NCBI GenBank assembly: GCA_045587185.1
Contig: JAZNBS010000004.1
Location: 1-9,395, forward strand
Reading direction: 5' to 3'
DNA: 9,395 bases
Source: UMGS172 sp045587185
GTDB lineage: Bacteria > Bacillota > Clostridia > Oscillospirales > Acutalibacteraceae
The notes beneath the pieces are model-generated. The model did no database searches and was not told the DNA's origin. It saw only the letters and a list, made by a program, of their open reading frames with translations. Position numbers and translations under genes: made by a program. This document shows positions 1-6,134 of this stretch, in pieces (the first letter of the stretch is position 1; each line of letters begins with the position of its first letter).

Positions 1-4
1 AGAT

Positions 5-33
5 ATTCTACAACAATGATTTGGCTAAGTCAA
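5..33 (-). promoter_or_regulatory. Leftward sigma-A-type promoter at the window edge
   Basis: On the minus strand there is TTGACT (28-33), a 17-base spacer and TAGAAT (5-10). Both hexamers are within one base of consensus and the spacing is ideal. It points out of the window to the left, so it probably drives a gene just beyond position 1. It lies well past the terminator of the ABC operon, as expected for a new transcription unit. The downstream gene is not visible, so the call rests on the hexamers alone. Confidence 0.5.
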
Positions 34-231
34 TCGTGTAACAAGACATCTTTTGCATAATACAGACAAAATTTACAAAAACTTTTGATTGCTGTGAGAA
101 ACTTTTCAATAAATCGACAATTTAAATGTATTGCTCTTCCAAATTCCATCTTCATCACATCGCCCACCGCAATTATGAGTAACTCTCTTCTCTAACCATC
201 CGTCATTCTGAGTGAACTGACAAATTTTACA
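34..231. other. Intergenic stretch without a recognisable gene
   Basis: This A/T-rich stretch between the ABC operon terminator and the edge promoter shows no credible coding region on either strand. The longest minus-strand reading frame noted is about 41 codons, has no good ribosome site and resembles nothing known. The only structure seen is a pair of imperfect direct repeats, 65-104 and 219-257, in which GACAAAWTTTACAAAA is followed about 15 bases later by GAGAAACTT. The second copy runs into the terminator hairpin. Confidence 0.5.
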
Positions 232-276
232 AAATATAAAAAGCGAGGGAGAAACTTCTTGACGAAGTGTCTCCCT
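232..276 (-). terminator. Terminator of the ABC-DUF1854-ABC operon
   Basis: Arms 246-258 and 264-276 form a 13-bp hairpin with one mismatch and a 5-base loop. In the minus-strand transcript it is followed by CGC and a T-rich tail (TTTTTATATTTT). It lies 12 bases beyond the stop codon of the second ABC gene, where an intrinsic terminator for the three-gene operon would be expected. Confidence 0.75.
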
Positions 277-287
277 ACGACTTCCTT

Positions 288-2486
288 TTATGTTTCTGAT
301 TTGTTTTTTCTTCCGCTCATTTCAAGTTGGGCCATAACAAGACCGTAATAAATGCCCTTTTTCTTCAACAGTTCATTATGACTGCCAAGTTCTTCGATCC
401 TGTGATCATTTATAACCGCAATTCGGTCGGCACAACGCAAGGTTGATAAACGGTGGGCAATCGCAAAAGTTGTTCTGCCCTCACGCAACCTTTCCAATGC
501 CTGTTGAACCTGAAACTCACTTTCAGTATCAAGTGCCGAGGTTGCCTCGTCTAAAATAAGTATCTTGGGGTCGCCCAAAATAGCACGGGCTATGGCAATC
601 CTCTGCTTTTCACCGCCCGAAAGCATATGCCCTTTTTCACCTATATAGGTGTTATATCCATCGGGCAATTTGCAGATGAATTCGTGTGCATTTGCGCTCT
701 TTGCCGCCTTGATTATCTCATCCATAGTGGCATTGGGTTTGGCAAAGCCGATATTGTCAAGCACAGTCCCCGCAAAAAGGAATGTCTCCTGCAAGACAAC
801 CCCCAACTGACGGTGATAGTCTGCTACATCATAATCTTTAATGTCAATTCCGTCAACCGAGATACTGCCCTCAGACACATCATAAAGGCGCATAACAAGA
901 TTTATAAGCGTTGATTTACCAGTTCCCGAAGCACCCACAAGACCAATCATTTCGCCTTTTTTTACTTCGAGATTTATATCCTCAAGCACCATCTCATGTG
1001 AGCGGTAGCCAAACAATACATCTTTAAAGGAAATATCTCCGTCGATCTCACGCTTTACGGCATTCTCTCCTGATACAACATCGGGCTTTTCATCCAAAAT
1101 GTCATAAATTCGGTCAAGACTGGTGGTCATATGTATTATATGTCTAGGCAAAAACGACATCCAACTAAGCGGGCCCAACAACATTCCTGCATAGGAAACA
1201 AACTGCATCAGACCGCCCACGGTCATTTCGCCTTGAAGCACATCAAGCCCGCCCAAATATACAATAAGGTATGTTCCGAATGACAAAAGCAACGACAAAA
1301 TTGGAAAAACGGTTGCAAAAAACTTCTCATTTCGGCGTTGGACCCTTGCGTGATCTTCGTTCAGCGCATCAAACTCCTCAATCTCGGCCTTTTCACGTCC
1401 ATAAGATTTGACAATTCTTATTCCCGACAGAACATCCTGCAGTTTACTCTGTATCTTATCTCCCTTCCGACGCTGACGGTGGAATATCTTGCGGATATAA
1501 GGCCAGAAGGTTCGGGCAAAAAATATAATAAGCGGTGCAAAGACAAAGGCCGCCAGAGCAAGTTTCCAGTTGATCACCAACATCAAAATAGCCAAGGCCA
1601 CAAGTGTCACCGCCTGTGAAAACATATTGCAGAAACTGTTGGTGAAGAAATTGCGGACATTCATCGTGTCGTTAAACACACGCTCGAGCAATTCACCCGT
1701 ATTGCGTTTGTTGAAAAATGACATCGAAAGGCTCTGAATGTGGGTGGAAAGTTTAGAACGGAGTTGATAACTTATTTTCATTCCAAGTCGGCTACTAAGG
1801 AAACTTCTCAGCAAATGGCCAAAAGTACTTAAAAGTGTTATCAGCACATATCCCGTCATAAACAGTAAGACATCTTTAAGTGCGCCCTTGCCGACCGAGA
1901 GATAACCGTCAACAAACCAGCGCACCAGAAACTGCTGACCAAGGCTCAATGCCGTCATTGACAACATAATAATAAATATGAGCAACAGCATCGGCCAATG
2001 AGGTCTACTTATATCAATCAGTCTGTTCATACTGCGGCTGCCCTTATTACACTTGGGACAATGACCTGCCTTGTTAAGCACTCTGCCGCATTTCGCGCAT
2101 TTCTTTTCTCGGTCGTGGTTTTCTATGACTCGGTCGGTCTTGCCCTGACAAAACAGTTTGACACCTCGGGCAAGGCACGCCATCTGGGTAGAGTGTTCGA
2201 GTGTGAAACGCGCAACGGGATACTCCTCGCCGTTTTTTGTGACGGTCAGAATTCCATTATCGACCTGATTGCGCACCTGCACCTTTTCACAGTCGGCGAT
2301 ACTTATTAAATTTTGATGTTCGCCGTAAAACGTGAACAGAAGCGAAGGTGTGGCGCCGACATAAAATTCATCGGTATACTGCCCGTCAAGGTCAATTCTC
2401 GGGCGGACACAGTAAACGGGTTTTTCGTCGGTTACCGCCTTTAGCCTTTCGCGCAAAGGTTGTGGGAGCGGTATATTCAGGTTCAT
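288..2486 (-). CDS. ABC half-exporter (permease-ATPase) with N-terminal soluble domain and zinc ribbon
   Basis: A 732-residue type IV (MsbA/BmrA-like) ABC exporter subunit, predicted to sit in the inner membrane and couple ATP hydrolysis to export. Residues 1-120 form a soluble domain of unknown fold. A four-cysteine motif follows (C130, C133, C143, C146), typical of a zinc ribbon. About six membrane helices lie between roughly 165 and 450. The ATPase domain has Walker A 518-525 (K524), Q-loop Q566, signature LSGGE 622-626, Walker B D646 with catalytic E647, and H-loop H678, so it looks fully active. Usual exporters are about 580 residues; the extra length is the front end. The ATG has a good site (AAGGA, 6-base gap). 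It is the last gene of a three-gene operon, 26 bases after the DUF1854 gene, and matches the first ABC gene in layout, suggesting a heterodimer. The substrate is unknown. Confidence 0.93.
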   Translation of the reverse strand: MNLNIPLPQPLRERLKAVTDEKPVYCVRPRIDLDGQYTDEFYVGATPSLLFTFYGEHQNLISIADCEKVQVRNQVDNGILTVTKNGEEYPVARFTLEHSTQMACLARGVKLFCQGKTDRVIENHDREKKCAKCGRVLNKAGHCPKCNKGSRSMNRLIDISRPHWPMLLLIFIIMLSMTALSLGQQFLVRWFVDGYLSVGKGALKDVLLFMTGYVLITLLSTFGHLLRSFLSSRLGMKISYQLRSKLSTHIQSLSMSFFNKRNTGELLERVFNDTMNVRNFFTNSFCNMFSQAVTLVALAILMLVINWKLALAAFVFAPLIIFFARTFWPYIRKIFHRQRRKGDKIQSKLQDVLSGIRIVKSYGREKAEIEEFDALNEDHARVQRRNEKFFATVFPILSLLLSFGTYLIVYLGGLDVLQGEMTVGGLMQFVSYAGMLLGPLSWMSFLPRHIIHMTTSLDRIYDILDEKPDVVSGENAVKREIDGDISFKDVLFGYRSHEMVLEDINLEVKKGEMIGLVGASGTGKSTLINLVMRLYDVSEGSISVDGIDIKDYDVADYHRQLGVVLQETFLFAGTVLDNIGFAKPNATMDEIIKAAKSANAHEFICKLPDGYNTYIGEKGHMLSGGEKQRIAIARAILGDPKILILDEATSALDTESEFQVQQALERLREGRTTFAIAHRLSTLRCADRIAVINDHRIEELGSHNELLKKKGIYYGLVMAQLEMSGRKNKSET

Positions 2487-2512
2487 AACAATTCCTTAAA
2501 CTCAAAAATAAC

Positions 2513-3061
2513 TTACAGATAAAGGTCTATTCTTTTTAATTCCTTGGGGCTTAACGTTGAAAGGTCTTCGATAAGATAACGGTTTTCATCAGAGTCCTTG
2601 ATTATGGCGCCTTTTTTATGGCGGATAACCGCACCCGCCGAGCCCGACGAACTGGCAAACTCTGCCTTGCCTTTATCGGTTTCGACCGTCCAGTACGTGT
2701 AGCCGTATTCCTCTTTTATGTTTACAATCTTCAAGATTTTAGGCATAAAATAGCGAAGTTTCAACTGCGTTGAAATAATTTCACGGGTGCTTTCGTCAAA
2801 GTCGGAAAGTTTTTCGATTATTCCTATCTCGTCCTGTTTTCCGTCGGGCAAACGCACCGACAAAAACGAATCAGCATCACTTAAAGGAAAGGTTCTTATA
2901 ATGTTGACGTGGCCAAAATCCTCACCGTTTACCTTAACGGCAACAAAACCGCCCGCAGTCAACCGAAATTCAGTGTTTTCGGGTGACAGAAGATTCATAC
3001 GAAGCATACTGTCAACCCTTTGCTCTTCAAGTTTTAAAATATCTTCAATCAATTCCGTCAC
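2513..3061 (-). CDS. DUF1854-family protein encoded between two ABC exporter subunits
   Basis: A soluble protein of about 182 residues with no signal peptide or membrane segment. I recognise the DUF1854 pattern: a GGFVAVKVNGE-type strand near residue 38, an RTFPLSDADSFLSV segment at 56-69, an LRYFMPKILKI block at 102-112, a TVETDKGKAEF strand at 125-135, and a C-terminal DENRYLIEDLSTLSPKEL block. DUF1854 proteins have no established biochemical role. In other bacteria they are known beside ABC transporters, some in cyanophycin-related loci. Lying between two ABC subunits, it is probably a dedicated partner of that exporter (inference). It begins 5 bases after the first ABC gene, so translation is probably coupled. 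The GTG at 3061 directly abuts its ribosome site (GAGGA, 3062-3066); a TTG at 3052 has a better 8-base gap and may be the true start, giving 179 residues. Confidence 0.85.
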   Translation of the reverse strand: MTELIEDILKLEEQRVDSMLRMNLLSPENTEFRLTAGGFVAVKVNGEDFGHVNIIRTFPLSDADSFLSVRLPDGKQDEIGIIEKLSDFDESTREIISTQLKLRYFMPKILKIVNIKEEYGYTYWTVETDKGKAEFASSSGSAGAVIRHKKGAIIKDSDENRYLIEDLSTLSPKELKRIDLYL

Positions 3062-3066
3062 TCCTC

Positions 3067-5412
3067 TCAGTCACCGATACCACGCATTTTAAGCGCTTTA
3101 TTCTGTATCTGAACAAGTTTGAAATATGTGCCGTCCTGACGGCGTATCAACTCATCGTGTGTGCCATACTCAACAATCTTGCCGTCCTCAATAACCACAA
3201 GTTTATCGGCATCGCGCAAGGTTGAGATTCTGTGCGCGATGGACAGCGTTGTTCTGCCAACGGTAAGCCTTTCCAGAGCGGTCTGAATATTCCGTTCGGT
3301 TTCGGTATCGACCGCCGCAGTCGCCTCATCAAGGATGAGTATTTTGGGGTCGGCAAGAATGGCTCGCGCAATGGAAACCCTCTGACGTTCACCGCCCGAA
3401 AGCCCGCGTCCGCCCGTTCCGACGTAGGTATCATATCCGTCGGGCAGTTTGCAGATGAAATCATGCGCGCTTGCCGCCATTGCCGCTTCAAGCACTGCCT
3501 TTCGGTCGGCTTTTGGGTTGGCATAAGCAATATTGTCATAAATGGTGCCACGGAAAATATATGTTTCCTGACTTACAAGTGCCACGGCTTTGCGGATATC
3601 GTCAAACGCCATATCTCTGACATCCACTCCGTCAAGATAAATGTGTCCTGAATCAGTGTCATAAAGTCTTGTGATAAGGTTGGCAAGCGTGGATTTTCCC
3701 GCGCCCGATTTTCCAACTATCCCAAGCATTGTACCTGCCTCTACCTCAAGCGTCATATCCTTTATAACAGGACGGTTTTCCTCGTATCCAAAAGTGACAT
3801 TCTCAAGTTTGAGCCCGCCTTTTAAAGTTTTAGGTTTTACAGGTTGGACCGATTCAACAACATCGGGTTTGGCATCAATTATCTCAAAAATTCGCTGTGC
3901 CGCCGTCATTGAAGATGACCACCAACGCAGGATATGTAAGAAAAAGTTGGCAGGGTCATTGAGCAGTGCAACATACCCCGTGAAGGTTACAAGGTCGCCG
4001 AATGTCATCTGGGGTTTGAACACAGCAAGCACAAAACAAACGCCCACGCCCCACACAAGCATTGCGGTCAGAGATTTTGCGATTTCGTGCATTGCGGTGT
4101 ATTTCACATCAAACGCCAGATAATCATACTGTGCGCGATAGGTTCGGTCGTTCTGTTTTGTGAGTGCCTCTTTTTCGTTTTCCTCCATACCGAACGCCTT
4201 GACAACACGCGTGCCCACAAGATTGTCGTTAAATCTTGCACGGTAATCGCGCGATGTCTGGTGCATCTTACTGTTGTAATGCCACATTACGGGTTGCAGA
4301 TAAAAACTGACGACAGTCGCAACAGGCAAAGTTACAATAGCGGTCAACGCCAACACCCAGTTGGTTGAAAACATTACAAGGAATGAAAAGCCAAGTGTGA
4401 ACAAATTAGGCAGAACATACGGTATGCCGTCAATGAAAATATCCGAGACCTGATTTGCATCGGCTGTAATACGCGTCATCAGGCCACCAGTCCGCTTATC
4501 GGTGAAAAACGATACCGAAAGCAGTTGTATTGAACTGAACACCTTTCGCTTGATGGTGCTGACGGTTTGCGGCACAACCTTTGCAACCGCACGGCCCTGA
4601 ATAATACCAAACAACTGTTGCAACAGTTTGCATCCCGCCATTGTAACGGCCAGAGCCAACAAAAGAAGTGAAAAATCTTCAATGGGGATATATGAAAGAT
4701 ATGCTACTTCCTTATTTTTTCCAAGAACGCCGTCATACAAAACGCTACCGTTAAGGTAAGGCCAGACGGCTGACATCAGAGCCGTGAGAATACTCATAAT
4801 ACACATCAGCATTATTTGGCGCGTGTACGGCTTGAAGAATGAGCCAAGGCGGAAGAATATTCTGCGCTTGTCCATACACTTCGGACAGACCTTGCGGTCA
4901 GGGTTGGTATAACGCCGTCCGCACTTGGGGCACTTTTCAACACGGTGCTCACGGCACAGTTTGTCCTCCGGTATCTCCTCACCGTCAAGCAAAAGTTGCA
5001 GAACCTCACACAGTCTCTCAACCATAAACTTGTACGCATTGGTGTAAGCGCACAAAGGTTTCTCGCAAGAGTCAATCTCAACTCGGAAAATACCGCCGAC
5101 CACAAGCGAGTCACAACCGGGTGCGGCCAGTCGGTCAATACTGTACCACTCAAAGCCATACTTTCCCCATTCACGTTCACGTGTAGAGGACGGTTTGTTT
5201 TTTACTATCTCGCGGGTTATCTCATCGGCCGTACCGATAAGCAGACCCTTTTCGCAAAGAAGCAGAACGTGATGCCTGAACTCGCAGTCAAAGTCCATAT
5301 CCGCCTCGGCAAATATCAGAGGCTCTCCCTTGGTCAGTTTGCGTTCAAGTAAAAGTTCTTTGAGTTTTTTCGGCAATTCAGAAAGCATCTTACGCTCGTT
5401 CACAGCACTCAC
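3067..5412 (-). CDS. ABC half-exporter (permease-ATPase) with N-terminal soluble domain and zinc ribbon
   Basis: First gene of the ABC-DUF1854-ABC operon, 781 residues from the GTG at 5412. Residues 1-155 form a soluble domain, followed by a CPKC...CPKC zinc ribbon (C161, C164, C176, C179), about six membrane helices between roughly 199 and 485, and an ATPase domain: Walker A 567-574 (K573), Q-loop Q615, signature LSGGE 671-675, Walker B D695 with catalytic E696, H-loop H727. All ATPase motifs are intact, so this is not a degenerate partner. The GTG has AGAGG 8 bases upstream and follows a strong promoter. The frame is open 45 codons further up, to an ATG overlapping the marR stop, but that stretch contains the marR terminator and this gene's promoter and is rejected as coding. 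GTG at 5403 and ATG at 5388 remain possible starts. It probably pairs with the second ABC subunit as a heterodimer; the substrate is unknown. Confidence 0.92.
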   Translation of the reverse strand: MSAVNERKMLSELPKKLKELLLERKLTKGEPLIFAEADMDFDCEFRHHVLLLCEKGLLIGTADEITREIVKNKPSSTREREWGKYGFEWYSIDRLAAPGCDSLVVGGIFRVEIDSCEKPLCAYTNAYKFMVERLCEVLQLLLDGEEIPEDKLCREHRVEKCPKCGRRYTNPDRKVCPKCMDKRRIFFRLGSFFKPYTRQIMLMCIMSILTALMSAVWPYLNGSVLYDGVLGKNKEVAYLSYIPIEDFSLLLLALAVTMAGCKLLQQLFGIIQGRAVAKVVPQTVSTIKRKVFSSIQLLSVSFFTDKRTGGLMTRITADANQVSDIFIDGIPYVLPNLFTLGFSFLVMFSTNWVLALTAIVTLPVATVVSFYLQPVMWHYNSKMHQTSRDYRARFNDNLVGTRVVKAFGMEENEKEALTKQNDRTYRAQYDYLAFDVKYTAMHEIAKSLTAMLVWGVGVCFVLAVFKPQMTFGDLVTFTGYVALLNDPANFFLHILRWWSSSMTAAQRIFEIIDAKPDVVESVQPVKPKTLKGGLKLENVTFGYEENRPVIKDMTLEVEAGTMLGIVGKSGAGKSTLANLITRLYDTDSGHIYLDGVDVRDMAFDDIRKAVALVSQETYIFRGTIYDNIAYANPKADRKAVLEAAMAASAHDFICKLPDGYDTYVGTGGRGLSGGERQRVSIARAILADPKILILDEATAAVDTETERNIQTALERLTVGRTTLSIAHRISTLRDADKLVVIEDGKIVEYGTHDELIRRQDGTYFKLVQIQNKALKMRGIGD

Positions 5413-5425
5413 CGTCCTTTCCTCT
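5413..5425 (-). promoter_or_regulatory. Ribosome binding site deciding the first ABC gene start
   Basis: On the minus strand AGAGG (5421-5425) lies 8 bases before the GTG at 5412. It lies downstream of the predicted transcription start near 5442. The more upstream ATG at 5547 has no comparable context, because it lies upstream of both the marR terminator and the operon promoter. Confidence 0.6.
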
Positions 5426-5448
5426 AAAATAAACAAATATCCAAAATA

Positions 5449-5477
5449 ATAATACCACACAACCCTTACTTTGTCAA
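5449..5477 (-). promoter_or_regulatory. Promoter of the ABC-DUF1854-ABC operon
   Basis: On the minus strand there is TTGACA (5472-5477), a 17-base spacer and TATTAT (5449-5454), a near-perfect sigma-A promoter. Transcription should start near 5442, leaving a leader of about 30 bases before the GTG. The -35 region reads TTGACAAA, the same eight bases as one half of the palindromes at the marR promoter. MarR control is therefore possible, but the full palindrome is absent. Confidence 0.75.
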
Positions 5478-5493
5478 TGAAACTCAACCGCCG

Positions 5494-5541
5494 AAAACAA
5501 AAAACGTGCTTTGAAAAGTTACAACTGTCCAAAGCACGTTT
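5494..5541 (-). terminator. Terminator after marR
   Basis: Arms 5502-5513 and 5530-5541 are perfectly complementary over 12 bases (AAACGTGCTTTG) around a 16-base loop. In the minus-strand transcript the stem runs into TTTTTTGTTTT. It starts 5 bases after the marR stop codon, so it should separate marR from the ABC operon promoter. Incomplete termination could still let some marR transcripts enter the ABC genes. Confidence 0.8.
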
Positions 5542-5546
5542 AAACA

Positions 5547-5999
5547 TTATCTTTCAAGTCCGTGTTGACTCATTTGTTTGAGGTTCAATGCGATGTTCTC
5601 AAGCACCGAGTAGAATATCTCCCTTTGTTGGTAAGAAAGACCGTCGCCGCCTCTTTCAACAGCACGTACAGCCGCTATCTGCACCTTCTCAGCCGCCGAT
5701 ACCCCCTCTTTAGTTAGGACTATCTTTGCGCGGTAAAGACTGTTATTATTGGTCTTTCGGGTTACAAGCCCTTTTTCCTCAAGCGCGGCCACCGCACGCG
5801 AAACGTCGGCCTTATTTTTGTCGCAAAGTTCACCCAACTGAACCGAAGTGACACCCTCGTGATTTCTGTAAAGTACCGTAAGGTACATCGCAAAAGGCCC
5901 TTTCAAACCGTATTTCGACAGTTCCATTGAGGCTATTTTATGCCAATAACGGTTAATCTCCGAAATGGCGTATGTAAATTTTTCAAATCTGCTTACCAT
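5547..5999 (-). CDS. MarR-family transcriptional regulator
   Basis: A 150-residue winged helix-turn-helix protein of normal MarR length. It contains a helical dimerisation N-terminus, a helix-turn-helix around residues 50-75 (SVQLGELCDKNKADVSRAVA), then LEEKGLVTRK and a wing with KTNNNSLYRAKIVLTKEG, and a C-terminal helix for dimer formation. MarR dimers bind short palindromes and usually repress their own gene and a nearby transporter or detoxification gene, releasing DNA when a ligand or oxidant is sensed. The ATG at 5999 is chosen because AGGTGG (6008-6013) lies 8 bases upstream; in-frame GTGs at 6008 and 6011 fall inside that site. The promoter carries two palindromes that are its likely operators. 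The neighbouring ABC-DUF1854-ABC operon is the obvious candidate target. The inducer cannot be read from the sequence. Confidence 0.92.
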   Translation of the reverse strand: MVSRFEKFTYAISEINRYWHKIASMELSKYGLKGPFAMYLTVLYRNHEGVTSVQLGELCDKNKADVSRAVAALEEKGLVTRKTNNNSLYRAKIVLTKEGVSAAEKVQIAAVRAVERGGDGLSYQQREIFYSVLENIALNLKQMSQHGLER

Positions 6000-6034
6000 A
6001 ACTAACACCACCTGACATACAGAGTTCTCTTACT

Positions 6035-6050
6035 TGTTAATTTGTCAACA
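6035..6050. promoter_or_regulatory. Putative MarR operator 2 (at the transcription start)
   Basis: TGTTAA-TTTG-TCAACA is an inverted repeat with one mismatch. It differs by a single base from the core of the site at 6072-6087. It covers roughly +1 to +16 of the predicted marR transcript, a position that would block initiation or early elongation. Assignment to MarR is inferred from position and symmetry. Confidence 0.65.
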
Positions 6051-6056
6051 TTTAGC

Positions 6057-6085
6057 AATATATCATAAAGATGTTGATTTGTCAA
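6057..6085 (-). promoter_or_regulatory. Promoter of the marR gene
   Basis: On the minus strand there is TTGACA (6080-6085), a 17-base spacer and TATATT (6057-6062). Transcription should start near 6050, giving a leader of about 50 bases. The -35 lies inside one palindrome and the start point abuts a second, the usual layout of a self-repressed marR promoter. Confidence 0.8.
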
Positions 6086-6092
6086 CATCTTT
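6067..6092. promoter_or_regulatory. Putative MarR operator 1 (over the -35)
   Basis: A perfect inverted repeat with 11-base arms: AAAGATGTTGA (6067-6077), spacer TTTG, and TCAACATCTTT (6082-6092). Its 16-base core, TGTTGATTTGTCAACA, recurs with one change at 6035-6050, centre to centre 37 bases away. It covers the -35 hexamer of the marR promoter. No T-tract follows it in the minus-strand direction, so a DNA-binding site is more likely than a terminator. Confidence 0.72.
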
Positions 6093-6095
6093 TCA

Positions 6096-6125
6096 AGATA
6101 AAACCCCGACAGTTTTCTGTCGGGG
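6096..6125 (-). terminator. Terminator of the fruK-ptsI operon
   Basis: A perfect 9-bp G/C-rich stem (CCCCGACAG at 6104-6112, CTGTCGGGG at 6117-6125) with a 4-base loop. In the minus-strand transcript TTTTATCTT follows. It lies 9 bases after the enzyme I stop codon and just upstream of the marR promoter. Confidence 0.8.
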
Positions 6126-6134
6126 TGCAATTCA

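Noticed and set aside
37..165. 41-codon minus-strand frame near the left edge
   Set aside because: No convincing ribosome site or promoter, and no recognisable features.
3671..4123. 150-codon plus-strand frame within the first ABC gene
   Set aside because: Antisense to a well-supported ABC ATPase and membrane domain, with no promoter or ribosome site. The same applies to the other plus-strand frames between 600 and 5350, and to those inside ptsI and fruK.
5413..5547. 45-residue N-terminal extension of the first ABC protein
   Set aside because: It contains a perfect terminator hairpin with T-tract and a consensus promoter, and its sequence does not resemble the start of an ABC protein. The GTG at 5412 has the better ribosome site.
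6067..6092. Perfect hairpin read as a terminator
   Set aside because: It is followed by no T-tract in the minus-strand direction, overlaps the marR -35, and its core is repeated 37 bases away. An operator explains it better.
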